Below are positions 33,694 to 43,009 of a stretch of DNA of 64,000 nucleotides, piece by piece. The translations under genes were made by a program, and so were the position numbers. The notes beneath the pieces are model-generated. The model had not been told where the DNA came from. It did not search any database and saw only the letters and a list, made by a program, of their open reading frames with translations. The first letter of the stretch is position 1. Every line of letters begins with the position of its first letter. The stretch spans positions 4,796,676 to 4,860,675 of the forward strand of contig NZ_CP147012.1 in NCBI RefSeq assembly GCF_037126285.1, written 5' to 3'. The DNA comes from Bernardetia sp. MNP-M8. GTDB taxonomy: Bacteria > Bacteroidota > Bacteroidia > Cytophagales > Bernardetiaceae.

Positions 33694-35388
33694 ATGAAAA
33701 AATTATCTTTAATCCGTCTGGTTTACCTTTTTCTAATGCTATTATTTTGTTTAGTTAGTAGAACTACTTTTTCTCAAAATTATCCACTAGATTGGAAATC
33801 AAGAGTTGATTCTATCCTCCAAAAAAATACTCAAAATCAAGATTTAGGTGTTACTATTGGGATTACTCAACAAGGAAAACTCACTTATCACAATTATACA
33901 GGTTTAGCAAATTTAGAATATCAAGTTCCTTTTAATGACAGTACCGTTTTTGGTTTGGCTTCAGTTACTAAGCAATTTACGGCTGCTTGTATTGCAATTT
34001 TAGAAAAAAAACAACTTTTGAGTGTAGAAGATGATGTTAGAAAATATATTCCAGAACTCCTTTTTTATAGAGATACTATTCGTATAAAGCACCTTCTGAA
34101 TCACACAAGTGGAATCCGTAATCACAATGTACTTCTGAGCTTACAAGGATTTGATTATCAACATAGAGGTTATACTAACAAAATGATTCAAGATTTGATG
34201 TTTCGCCAACGTGGAGTGAATGATATTGCAGGAAAAAAAATGTTGTACTCAAATACAAATTATGTCTTTTTGGCTCTCATTATAGAGCGAGTTTCTAAAA
34301 AAACAATTTCAGAGTTTGCAAAAGAAGAAATTTTTGAGCCTTTAGAAATGAAATCTACATTTTATAAAAATGATTTGGAAAATATTGTTCCTAACAAAGC
34401 CTGTGGATATTATTTTGATGGAGAAACGTATAAACACCCAAAATCTCTAACATTATGTGTAGGAGCTGGAGGTGTAGGGAGTACCATTTCAGATATGGCA
34501 AAATGGTCAAAAATATTTTTAGATGATACTCATGAGTTTGCTTATATTGCCAAATTTTTAACCACAAAAGATGCTCTTAATGATGGTTCTTTCATAACAC
34601 AGGCTCGTGGTGTTTTTGTGTGGCAGTTTGAAGGAAATAATTTGGTAGGACACGGAGGAAGAGATGTAGGAATGCGTTCTTATTTTGTTTGTGTTCCCAA
34701 AAAAGAAATATCTATTATGGTTTATACCAACTCTGAACATATTAATGCTCAAGGAATTGCATTTGATATTTTGGAAAAATTAGTTACTCAAAAAGAAAAC
34801 AAGAATAAAATAGAAAAAGCTGATTATCAACATTCTAAAGAAGAATTAAATCTGCTTTTAGGTTCATATCAAGAACTAAATAGTGATTTATTGATGAATT
34901 TTTTTATAGAAAATGACACTTTAAAAGTAAAAACCAATATGGGAAATAATGCAATTTCATTACTGACAGAATCAAAAAATACTTTTCATCGTATCAATGC
35001 TAAAAATGTAGTCTATAATTTTTATAATATTTCAAAAGAAAATAATAATAAAGACATGGATTTGACTGTGAATTTTGGAGGAGGAGTATTTTATTTTGAA
35101 AAAATAGATTTATTTAAAAAAGAGAAAGTCAATACAAACGACTATATAGGAAAATTTTATTCTGATGAGCTAGATGTTACTTATCAAATTTTTCAAAAAG
35201 ACAGTAAATTAATTCTTTCTTTTCCAAATAATGAAAACATACAATTATCTTCAAGAAGAAAAGATGAGTTTGGAACAAATCAAAGAATGAGACTTTCTTT
35301 TCAAAGAAATAAAAAAGGAAAAATAGATGCTTTTGAGGTAGCAGCAGAAGGAACAGTAAAAGAAATTTTATTCGAAAAGGAAAAATAA
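33694..35388 (+). CDS. class C beta-lactamase-family serine hydrolase
   Basis: The 564-residue exported protein has a signal peptide (about 1-27). The serine-hydrolase domain, about 35-365, carries Ser90-x-x-Lys93 in GLASVTKQFTAA, YSNTNYV (Tyr-x-Asn) near 187 and VGHGGRDVG (the HGG/KTG-equivalent box) near 323. Residues 380-564 form a beta-rich C-terminal domain of lipocalin type. It probably acts in the periplasm as an esterase or D-Ala peptidase; antibiotic resistance is not implied. Confidence 0.9.
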   Translation: MKKLSLIRLVYLFLMLLFCLVSRTTFSQNYPLDWKSRVDSILQKNTQNQDLGVTIGITQQGKLTYHNYTGLANLEYQVPFNDSTVFGLASVTKQFTAACIAILEKKQLLSVEDDVRKYIPELLFYRDTIRIKHLLNHTSGIRNHNVLLSLQGFDYQHRGYTNKMIQDLMFRQRGVNDIAGKKMLYSNTNYVFLALIIERVSKKTISEFAKEEIFEPLEMKSTFYKNDLENIVPNKACGYYFDGETYKHPKSLTLCVGAGGVGSTISDMAKWSKIFLDDTHEFAYIAKFLTTKDALNDGSFITQARGVFVWQFEGNNLVGHGGRDVGMRSYFVCVPKKEISIMVYTNSEHINAQGIAFDILEKLVTQKENKNKIEKADYQHSKEELNLLLGSYQELNSDLLMNFFIENDTLKVKTNMGNNAISLLTESKNTFHRINAKNVVYNFYNISKENNNKDMDLTVNFGGGVFYFEKIDLFKKEKVNTNDYIGKFYSDELDVTYQIFQKDSKLILSFPNNENIQLSSRRKDEFGTNQRMRLSFQRNKKGKIDAFEVAAEGTVKEILFEKEK

Positions 35389-35458
35389 AAGAAAGACTAA
35401 AAAAGCAAGGTTATTAATAGTGATTTTTTTTCTTAATTTTGAAAGATTAAAACTATTC

Positions 35459-35625
35459 CTCGAAGTCGTTTAAGAACTGTAAGTCAGCGAAGCTAATACT
35501 CATTTTTCCTTAGAACTGGGTTTGCAAACTCAGCTCTAAGGAAAAATGACACAGCCTTTGTTGGTGTTTTAGCGTAGCGACACCAACAAACATACCTGTA
35601 AAACCTATTCTTAAACAACTTCCTC
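35459..35625. mobile_element. MITE-like palindromic element, full copy with 3-bp target duplication
   Basis: Ends GAAGTCGTTTAAGAA (35462-35476) and TTCTTAAACAACTTC (to 35622) are inverted repeats of the same type as at 48861. CTC occurs on both sides, as for a target duplication. Two hairpins lie inside: one around GGGTTTGCAAACTC with arms TTTTTCCTTAGA/TCTAAGGAAAAA, and one TTTGTTGGTGT...ACACCAACAAA. There is no coding capacity. Confidence 0.75.
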
Positions 35626-35652
35626 TTCTATTTCAAGAAAAAGAAAATTTAT

Positions 35653-36735
35653 ATGTTCATTATAAAAGATACTACTCTCAAAGAATTTGTAATTGATGTT
35701 TTTATTCAAATGGGTTGTCCAAAAGATGATGCTCTTTTGGCTGCTGACGTTTTGTTAGCTGCTGATTTGCGTGGGATAGATTCTCATGGGGTTGCTCGTC
35801 TGACTGGTTATGTGCGTTTGTGGGAAGCAGGACGCATAAATCCTACTCCAAATTGGAAAGTTACTTATCAAACTCCAAGTACGGCAACCATTGATGCAGA
35901 TGCAGGTTTGGGATTGGTTGTTGCGCCAAAAGCAATGCAAGTAGCTATTGAAAAGGCTGAAAATGTAGGCTCTGGATGGATTTCTGTCAAAAATTCAAAT
36001 CATTTCGGAATTGCAGGCTATCATTCCATGCTTGCAGCAGAAAAAGATATGATAGGTTGGGCAATGACAAATGCAAGTCCATTGGTTGCTCCTACACATT
36101 CAAAAGAGCGCATGTTAGGAACAAATCCGATTGCAATAGCTGTTCCAGCAGGAGAAGAAAATGATTTTGTAGCTGATTTTGCCACAACAACAGTAGCAAA
36201 TGGAAAATTAGAAATTTTACAACGAAAAAATGAAGATGCTCCTAATGGTTGGGTGCAAGACAAAGATGGAAATACTACCAATAATGCTGCTGCTTTAAAA
36301 GAAGGTGGCGCACTTTTACCTTTAGGCTCTGATCCAATGCGAAGTAATCATAAAGGATATTGTTTGGGTTCGGCTGTCGATATTCTTTCGGCTGTACTTT
36401 CTGGGGCAGGTTATGGTCCTTGGGCACCTCCATTTGTTAGCTTTTTGCCTTTGCCATCTGACCCTGTGGGACAAGGTTTGGGACATTTTTTGGGTGCAAT
36501 GAGAGTAGATGGTTTCCGTCCAAAAGAAGAATTCAAATCTCACATGGATAATTGGATTCGTCGTTTTAAAAATGCTACTCCTATTGATGAGTCTCAAAGA
36601 GTAATTATTCCAGGAGAGCCTGAATTAGAAAATAAAGCCTATCGTCTTAAAAATGGAATTCCTATTTTAGAACCTGTCGTAAAAGATTTGGAAGAAGTAG
36701 CTAAAAAGTTGAAGTTAGAAAAGTTGAAATTTTGA
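35653..36735 (+). CDS. Ldh-family (malate/L-lactate-type) NAD(P)-dependent oxidoreductase
   Basis: The 360-residue enzyme has the family's own fold, unrelated to classical LDH. LRGIDSHGVARLTGYV near residue 39, VKNSNHFGIAGYHSML near 114 (substrate His) and MTNASPLVAPTHSKERMLGTNPI (split) are diagnostic. It reduces 2-oxo acids or oxidises 2-hydroxy acids in the cytoplasm; the exact substrate is uncertain. It begins 27 bp after the MITE-like element, so its promoter may lie in or beside that element. Confidence 0.92.
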   Translation: MFIIKDTTLKEFVIDVFIQMGCPKDDALLAADVLLAADLRGIDSHGVARLTGYVRLWEAGRINPTPNWKVTYQTPSTATIDADAGLGLVVAPKAMQVAIEKAENVGSGWISVKNSNHFGIAGYHSMLAAEKDMIGWAMTNASPLVAPTHSKERMLGTNPIAIAVPAGEENDFVADFATTTVANGKLEILQRKNEDAPNGWVQDKDGNTTNNAAALKEGGALLPLGSDPMRSNHKGYCLGSAVDILSAVLSGAGYGPWAPPFVSFLPLPSDPVGQGLGHFLGAMRVDGFRPKEEFKSHMDNWIRRFKNATPIDESQRVIIPGEPELENKAYRLKNGIPILEPVVKDLEEVAKKLKLEKLKF

Positions 36736-36902
36736 TAAAATAATCAATTTTAAATACACTATTTTATACCACAAACTATTGTCAGAGTTGTTTCGGATTA
36801 CCTTACAACTACTGACAAAGTTTTTTATATATTTTTTATCTTTAAACAAAAATATAGAACTTTTGAAAAAAGTGTACTAATAAAATTGAAAGAAATAAAA
36901 GA

Positions 36903-38744
36903 ATGATTGTAGATAACATAGAATTAGACAGAGAAAATATAGAGTTTAATAATGCCTTAGACCTTATTAAACATACAGAAAAGACTATTTATCTGACTGG
37001 AAAAGCAGGAACAGGAAAAACTACTTTCTTGAAATACCTCAAAACGACCATCAATAAAAATATGGTCATTGTTGCGCCTACAGGTGTGGCAGCTATCAAT
37101 GCAGGTGGACAAACGATACATTCATTTTTTCAGATAGCTCCTAGTTTGTATGTTCCAAATGACAAACGCTTGAGAAAAGACTCCAAAATGGGCGATGAGG
37201 ATAAAAGCACTATTTTCGAACACTTTGTTTACTCTAAAGAAAAGCGAAAAATTATTACTAGTTTAGAGATTTTAGTTATTGATGAAGTTTCGATGGTGCG
37301 TTGTGATTTATTGGATGTAATAGATCGACTTTTACGTATTTTTCGCAAAAAAGAAACTGTTCCTTTTGGTGGTGTTCAGGTTCTTTTGATTGGTGATACC
37401 TTTCAACTTCCTCCAGTGATGAAAGATGAACACAAAGAAATTTTGATGGAATATTATGAGAGTGAGTTTTTCTTTAGCTCAAAGGTAATTCAGCAAATAG
37501 AACCTATTTACATAGAACTCAAAAAAATATACCGTCAGAAAGATCAGCGTTTTATCAATCTTCTCAACAAAATAAGAAATAGTAATCTTACTTACGACCA
37601 ACTGCAGGGTCTGAATACAAAATATGAACCTAATTTTGATTTTGAAAAATATACAAACTGTATCATGCTTTGTACGCACAATGAAAAAGTAAGTGAAATA
37701 AATGCTGAAAAATTAGCTCGTCTGACTACTTCTTTACAAACCTTTAATGCTACTGTAGAAGAAGAATTTCCAGATAAAAACTTTCCAACTAATAGAAATC
37801 TTGAACTAAAAATTAATGCTCAAGTGATGTTTGTCAAAAACGATAAAGACAAAAAATATTACAATGGAAAAATTGGGAAAATAATACGAGTAGAAGGTGA
37901 AAAAATAATTGTAGAAGATGAAGCAAAAAATCAAATTGAGGTAGAACAACAGGTTTGGAAAAATATAAAATACAAATGGAACGATGAAAAAGGAAAAATA
38001 GAAGAAGAAGAACTAGGTTCATTTACGCAGTATCCTATAAAACTAGCGTGGGCAATCACAGTTCATAAAAGTCAAGGACTTACTTTTGAAAAAATAATTG
38101 CAGATGTAGGAAATGCTTTTGCAGCAGGTCAGGTTTATGTTGCGCTGAGTCGTTGTACTTCCTTTGAAGGATTGGTTTTGGCTTCTCCCATTCCTCACAG
38201 AGCTATCAAAACCGATAAAAGAGTGATGGCATTTGCCAAAACAGAAACATCAAAAGCTGCCATTTCACAAGAAATAAATGATGGAAAAGCAGATTTTTAT
38301 TATAAAAAAACAAGACAAGCAGCTAAAAACAAAGATTTTGAAGGTGTTTATGATAACTTTATACAAGCCTTAGACTATCGAAACGACATCAAAACGGAAG
38401 ATTTTAGAAAACACTTTTTATTTTGGGCAGAAAAACTGACTGCACCTCAACCAATTCAAGAGAAAAAAGAAGTAAAAGTAAAGCCTATACAAGAAAAAAA
38501 GAAAAGGGAGCAAGAAGTTCATCAAAAAATCAAACCTAAAAAAATTGTCCCTGTAAAATTATCTACTACCAAAGAAGTCAAAAAAACTAAAGAAAATACT
38601 TATAAACGTTGGACTATAAAAGAAGAGGCTCAGCTCAAAGATTTATTTCATTTAGGACATACTATAAAAGAAATAACCAAAATAATGGGAAGAGATAAAG
38701 ATGCAATTATTTCTAGGTTACATAAAATAGATTTGAAGAAATGA
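36903..38744 (+). CDS. Pif1-like DNA helicase with C-terminal Myb/SANT-like helix-turn-helix
   Basis: The 613-residue superfamily 1B helicase has Walker A GKAGTGKTT (33-41), APTGVAAINAGGQTIHSFF (motif Ia), LEILVIDEVSMVR (Walker B), LLIGDTFQLPPV (motif III), and KLAWAITVHKSQGLTFEKII with VYVALSRCTSFEGL (motifs V-VI). A Lys/Glu-rich linker runs from about 520 to 570. The final 45 residues, RWTIKEEAQLKDLFHLGHT and IMGRDKDAIISRLHKI, look like a Myb/SANT or 'helicase C-terminal HTH'. It should unwind DNA in repair or replication. Confidence 0.93.
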   Translation: MIVDNIELDRENIEFNNALDLIKHTEKTIYLTGKAGTGKTTFLKYLKTTINKNMVIVAPTGVAAINAGGQTIHSFFQIAPSLYVPNDKRLRKDSKMGDEDKSTIFEHFVYSKEKRKIITSLEILVIDEVSMVRCDLLDVIDRLLRIFRKKETVPFGGVQVLLIGDTFQLPPVMKDEHKEILMEYYESEFFFSSKVIQQIEPIYIELKKIYRQKDQRFINLLNKIRNSNLTYDQLQGLNTKYEPNFDFEKYTNCIMLCTHNEKVSEINAEKLARLTTSLQTFNATVEEEFPDKNFPTNRNLELKINAQVMFVKNDKDKKYYNGKIGKIIRVEGEKIIVEDEAKNQIEVEQQVWKNIKYKWNDEKGKIEEEELGSFTQYPIKLAWAITVHKSQGLTFEKIIADVGNAFAAGQVYVALSRCTSFEGLVLASPIPHRAIKTDKRVMAFAKTETSKAAISQEINDGKADFYYKKTRQAAKNKDFEGVYDNFIQALDYRNDIKTEDFRKHFLFWAEKLTAPQPIQEKKEVKVKPIQEKKKREQEVHQKIKPKKIVPVKLSTTKEVKKTKENTYKRWTIKEEAQLKDLFHLGHTIKEITKIMGRDKDAIISRLHKIDLKK

Positions 38745-38781
38745 TATTACCTTTTCGATGAAAAACATGAAATTGATGAAG

Positions 38782-39204
38782 TTAAACAAGTTCATTAATA
38801 AAAACTAACCATGATACTTCGATAAGTTTTCTTTCTTTTGATTGCGTAAGTTCTTTATATATAGTCTCTAATTCTAAATCAGGAGGATTAACAACCCAAT
38901 AGGCACAATAACCCTTTACTACAGAAGTAAGAAAAAATTGGAGAGTAGATTTAGGATTTTCAACTAAGAAAGTTGAAAACTGTCTATCAACACAATCAAA
39001 ATCTAATATAACTTTATTATCTATTTCTTGTGAATATAAAGAAAAATAGAATTTCTCATCTTTATACTTTAACCACAAATCAGAACAAAATTTGTTATTA
39101 GTAACTACAGGAGGTTGAATAAAACTAACCGAATCAATGAGTTGAGTAATTACTTTCTGTAAATCTTGTTCATCTACTATTATAAAAATTGATTGATCTA
39201 TCAT
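38782..39204 (-). CDS. hypothetical protein
   Basis: The 140-residue protein has no signal peptide or membrane segment. Strands such as KFYFSLYSQEI and KVILDFDCVD and helices at the C terminus suggest a compact alpha/beta fold. No family was recognised. It is convergent with the helicase gene and 83 bp from the MFS gene downstream on the same strand; a link is not evident. Confidence 0.5.
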   Translation of the reverse strand: MIDQSIFIIVDEQDLQKVITQLIDSVSFIQPPVVTNNKFCSDLWLKYKDEKFYFSLYSQEIDNKVILDFDCVDRQFSTFLVENPKSTLQFFLTSVVKGYCAYWVVNPPDLELETIYKELTQSKERKLIEVSWLVFINELV

Positions 39205-39286
39205 TTTTGATAGTTATATTAATAATTGGTTTTTATTTTTCTGATCGCATATCCAAAGGTACGCCATTTTAAAATATCATTTAACA

Positions 39287-40501
39287 TTATTTCCCCCTCA
39301 AAGCCACCAAACCCAAAAAAGGCCCTAAAGCTAAAAACACAAAAATATACTTTTCATTGATAAAATTAGGAAAATCAGAAAGCATATTTATAAACTGAAT
39401 ACTGACAATCGTAATAGCAAAACCAATACAATTTACAATCGTGAGTGCTGTTCCTTTTAGTTCTGAAATGGCACTTTGAGCCACCAAAGTAGAAAAAAGG
39501 GGAGAATCTGCAATCACTACCAAACCCCAAAAAATGAGAAAAGTAATCAATAAAAAATAAGAATCTGCATAAAAAATAAGAGGAGAAACAAGACAACAAA
39601 GCGTAGAAAGCGATAAAGATGCAAAGGCAACTTTCTTAGTTCCGAAACGCTCCGAAAGATAGCCACCAATTACACAAGCAAAACTTCCTAAGCCAATAAT
39701 TAGAAAAGAAAGAAAGGAAATATTCAAATTTATTTCTGGGTGTAATTCAGAATAAGTCAGTAAAATAATAGGAATAAATGCCCAAAAGGTATATAACTCC
39801 CACATATGCCCAAAATATCCAAAGGCTGCCAAACGAAAATCAGCACTTTTGAAGACTTGAAAGAAAGCTGTAAGTTTTATTTTTTGTGCTGATTTTCCAG
39901 AACGATTGATGGAATGGTTTGGAACAAAAGCAAACATCAAAACTCCTCCCAAAACAGCAATCAGCGAAGTTGCTTGTATAACCAAACGCCAAGAAAATAT
40001 ACTTTGTGAATATTGAGAGTTGTGAAAATAATCCAAACTTTGAATGCTTTTCAAAAGATGAGGAAAAGCCGTTCCGATAACTAAAGCTCCCACTAAATAA
40101 CCTAGTGATTTTCCTAAGCTCTTTTGATAATAATCTGATGCTATTTTCATTCCTACTGGATAAATTCCTGCTAAGAAAAAACCAGTTAGAAAACGAAATA
40201 ATAAAAGAGTAGATAAATTATTCCCTTCAAAAATTGTAAAATAATTACACAAAGCACCCAAAATAGCACAAACAAAGAATACTAATGAAGGCGAAAAACG
40301 ATCAGCCATCATCAAAAGTGCAAAAATCAATGTTCCACTTATAAAACCAAACTGAACAGCAGAAGTAAGCGAACTCAAGGCATCAGTAGGAAGACCAAAA
40401 GCGATTATTAAATCACTCATTACGGCATTTCCTGCAAACCACAACGAAGTACAGCAAAATTGAGACAGAACTATGATTGGTAAAATTACACGTTTGGTCA
40501 T
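39287..40501 (-). CDS. MFS transporter
   Basis: The 404-residue protein has twelve hydrophobic segments in two six-helix halves. The N-terminal half has TGFFLAGIYPVGMKIASDYY, which resembles the sugar/drug MFS 'loop' motif, and the central loop has NRSGKSAQKIKLTAFFQVFK. It is an inner membrane carrier of unknown substrate. It lies downstream of the Na+/H+ antiporter gene on the same strand, separated by 146 bp containing a perfect hairpin. Confidence 0.88.
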   Translation of the reverse strand: MTKRVILPIIVLSQFCCTSLWFAGNAVMSDLIIAFGLPTDALSSLTSAVQFGFISGTLIFALLMMADRFSPSLVFFVCAILGALCNYFTIFEGNNLSTLLLFRFLTGFFLAGIYPVGMKIASDYYQKSLGKSLGYLVGALVIGTAFPHLLKSIQSLDYFHNSQYSQSIFSWRLVIQATSLIAVLGGVLMFAFVPNHSINRSGKSAQKIKLTAFFQVFKSADFRLAAFGYFGHMWELYTFWAFIPIILLTYSELHPEINLNISFLSFLIIGLGSFACVIGGYLSERFGTKKVAFASLSLSTLCCLVSPLIFYADSYFLLITFLIFWGLVVIADSPLFSTLVAQSAISELKGTALTIVNCIGFAITIVSIQFINMLSDFPNFINEKYIFVFLALGPFLGLVALRGK

Positions 40502-40593
40502 GTGTTTTGTTTTTTCTTACAACTCAAACTCAAAAAACTACTTTTATATCTTTTATCAGAGATATATTTTCAAAATCTACTATATATTATAAA

Positions 40594-40622
40594 TTGGACA
40601 GGGTTTTAACCCTGTCTTTCCA
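40594..40622. repeat. hairpin between antiporter and MFS genes
   Basis: GACAGGGTT/AACCCTGTC is a perfect 9-bp stem flanked by TTGG and CCAA. It resembles the central palindrome of the MITE-like elements in form but lacks a T-run, so a terminator role is weak. Confidence 0.5.
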
Positions 40623-40647
40623 AACTAGCAAGAATGATTTTTTATAA

Positions 40648-41892
40648 TTAATCCTCCTTTACAATTTCTTGTTTTACTAATTTCTTAACAGTCAGACCTT
40701 GAACCAAAATAGAAAATACTACAACAACGTATGTAATTGTTACAAATAAATCCCTTCCCATATCTGGCGTAAGAGAAAGCGCAAGAGCTACCGAAATACC
40801 TCCACGAAGACCTCCCCAAGTCAGAATCAGAATTGTATTTGGAATAAAATCTCGTTTTAATTTCATAAACGAAATAGGCAAACCTACCGAAATAAGACGA
40901 GATAAAAGAGCCACCACAATCGCAATAACACCAGCAATTAAATATTTACCATCAAAAGTTAGCACTAAAACTTCCAAACCTATCAAAACAAACAAAACAG
41001 CGTTTAGTACTTCATCTATGAGTTCCCAAAATTTATCTACATAATCTCTCGTCAAATCTGACATCGCAAATTCTCTTCCTTTTGCGCTCATCACAAGACC
41101 AGCCACCACAACAGCCAAAGGTCCTGAAGTATGCAAATACGCAGCAAGTGCATATCCACCCATTACAATTGCCAAAGAAATCAAGACTTCAACAACATAA
41201 TTATCAATCGAATACATCAGTTTGTAACATACCCAACCTAAAGCCAAACCAAACGCAATTCCTCCAATTGCCTCAACAGCAAAAAGCTCTACAACATCCA
41301 AAAATTCAGTATTTTCTACTCCTTTTTCTGCCATTTGAAAAATTGTCAGAAAAACAACCACAGCCACCCCATCATTAAAAAGTGATTCTCCTGCAATCTT
41401 AACTTCTAAATTTTTAGGAACTTTTGCGCTTTTCAGAATCGATAAAACAGCAATAGGGTCAGTAGGTGAAATCAAAGAACCAAAAAGCAAACAATAAATA
41501 TAATCTACACCAAGTCCTAACCAGCCCAAAATGAAATACATTGCCGTTCCAATAATAAAAGTAGAAGCTGTAACTCCAATTGTAGCAAAAATAATAATTG
41601 GTGTTCGTTCCTTAGCAAGAGTAGGTGTATCTACGTGAAGCGCACCAGCAAAAAGCAAGAAACTAAGCATCACTTCCATCAAAACTTTAGAAAAATCTAC
41701 ACTTCTGACAAGCTCTTGCGCCTTTTGAAAAATAGCTGGATTAAACTGTCCCAATCCAACAATAACGAGTGAAGCCAATAACGCAATAAGCATCAAACCA
41801 ATTGTAGTGGGAAGTTTCAAATATCGATAATTGATATAAGCAAAGGCAGCAGAAAGCACAATAAGAACAGTAAAGGCGTGGAATAAATCCAT
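40648..41892 (-). CDS. CPA1-family Na+/H+ antiporter (NhaP type)
   Basis: The 414-residue protein has about twelve membrane helices. Diagnostic motifs are [15 protein letters not shown], the Asn-Asp ion site in [16 protein letters not shown] near residue 165, and [17 protein letters not shown] near 357. It exchanges Na+ (or K+) for H+ across the inner membrane for pH and salt balance. The usual long C-terminal cytoplasmic tail is absent, as in short CPA1 members. Confidence 0.93.
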   Translation of the reverse strand: MDLFHAFTVLIVLSAAFAYINYRYLKLPTTIGLMLIALLASLVIVGLGQFNPAIFQKAQELVRSVDFSKVLMEVMLSFLLFAGALHVDTPTLAKERTPIIIFATIGVTASTFIIGTAMYFILGWLGLGVDYIYCLLFGSLISPTDPIAVLSILKSAKVPKNLEVKIAGESLFNDGVAVVVFLTIFQMAEKGVENTEFLDVVELFAVEAIGGIAFGLALGWVCYKLMYSIDNYVVEVLISLAIVMGGYALAAYLHTSGPLAVVVAGLVMSAKGREFAMSDLTRDYVDKFWELIDEVLNAVLFVLIGLEVLVLTFDGKYLIAGVIAIVVALLSRLISVGLPISFMKLKRDFIPNTILILTWGGLRGGISVALALSLTPDMGRDLFVTITYVVVVFSILVQGLTVKKLVKQEIVKED

Positions 41893-42110
41893 AAAAATAA
41901 ATTTAGAGGTAGGAAGTTAGATTTTAGAGTTAAATACAAATAAAAAAATTGTAGGTTAAAGGCTTGTCTTTGACATCAGACTTAACAAGTTTAAAAAATG
42001 TAAATACAATTTGATATAAATAGTTTTTGAGTTACTATTGTTTATAAAAGTGAAAATTAGCAATTTTAGGGTAATAATACTAGTCTAAAACACACTTTCT
42101 ATTTTTAATT

Positions 42111-43007
42111 ATGAAAATCCAGTATTCAATCAACAACATAACTTATACAGCCGATTTATCAAAACCACTAGACATTTCTATTCCATTGCAAGCAGGAAAT
42201 GCAGAAAAGACAGTAAATCCAAATTGTTATCATGCTGAAGAACCTACTTTTAAAACTATTAGTTTTGAAGATGTTTTTATTGGAAGTGTTGCAGAAGGAG
42301 GAGTTTGTAATTATCAAAGAGTAAGTCTTACACCACACGGAAATGGCACACATACAGAATGTTATGGGCATTTGAATAACCAAGAAAAGGAAAATGTTAC
42401 AATTAATCAATGTCTACAAACATTTTGGTTTGTCGCTCGTATGATTAGTATAGAACCTACCAAAATTACAGAAGAATACTTACAAAACGAGGAGCTTAGC
42501 CAATTAAGAGAAATTGCAGAAATTGATGATGAAGTAGTTTTGAAAAAACATCTTGAAGAAAAATTAGATGAATTAGAAAAGATAGATATTGAAGATACTA
42601 ATTCTATTCCTTACGAAGCTCTCATCATTCGCACTCTTCCAAACTCTGATGATAAAAAAACTAGAAATTATTCAGGTCAAAATCCTCCTTATTTAGATCC
42701 AAGTATAGGCAAGTTTTTAGCTCAAAAAAATATCAATCATTTACTTTTAGATTTGCCTTCAGTGGATAGAGAATGGGACAAAGGAAAATTATCAGTGCAT
42801 AAAGGGTTTTGGAATATTCTTACTAATAGTTTAGATAAAAATAGCAAAAATGACTTTTCACAAGTCCGAAAAAACGCCACTATTACCGAACTTATTTTTG
42901 CAGATAATAAAATTAAAGACGGAATTTATTTATTAAATATTCAAATTCCGTCTTTAGAAATTGATGCTGTTCCTTCAAAACCTGTTTTGTACGAACTAAG
43001 TAAATAA
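42111..43007 (+). CDS. cyclase-family protein (kynurenine formamidase-like)
   Basis: The 298-residue protein carries the cyclase/formamidase metal motif HGNGTHTECYGHL at residues 76-88 and a start of the right type (DLSKPLDISIPL). C-terminal SVDREWDKGKLSVHKGFW supplies the D-x6-H box. An insertion at about 110-160 is rich in Glu/Lys. Known members hydrolyse N-formylkynurenine or related amides. The convergent neighbour, three bases away, is an ACMSD-like decarboxylase, which makes a role in tryptophan/kynurenine breakdown plausible. Confidence 0.82.
   Translation: MKIQYSINNITYTADLSKPLDISIPLQAGNAEKTVNPNCYHAEEPTFKTISFEDVFIGSVAEGGVCNYQRVSLTPHGNGTHTECYGHLNNQEKENVTINQCLQTFWFVARMISIEPTKITEEYLQNEELSQLREIAEIDDEVVLKKHLEEKLDELEKIDIEDTNSIPYEALIIRTLPNSDDKKTRNYSGQNPPYLDPSIGKFLAQKNINHLLLDLPSVDREWDKGKLSVHKGFWNILTNSLDKNSKNDFSQVRKNATITELIFADNKIKDGIYLLNIQIPSLEIDAVPSKPVLYELSK
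42915..42955 (-). terminator. candidate terminator inside the cyclase gene
   Basis: AAAGACGGAATTT and AAATTCCGTCTTT form a perfect 13-bp stem. The convergent cyclase and ACMSD-like genes leave almost no space between them, so the terminator of the minus-strand gene must lie inside the other gene; on that strand the stem is followed by AATTTTATT. Confidence 0.45.
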
Positions 43008-43009
43008 AC

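Noticed and set aside
41082-41378. 98-codon plus-strand Gln/Pro-rich frame
   Set aside because: It is antisense to the middle of the Na+/H+ antiporter gene, whose motifs are unmistakable.
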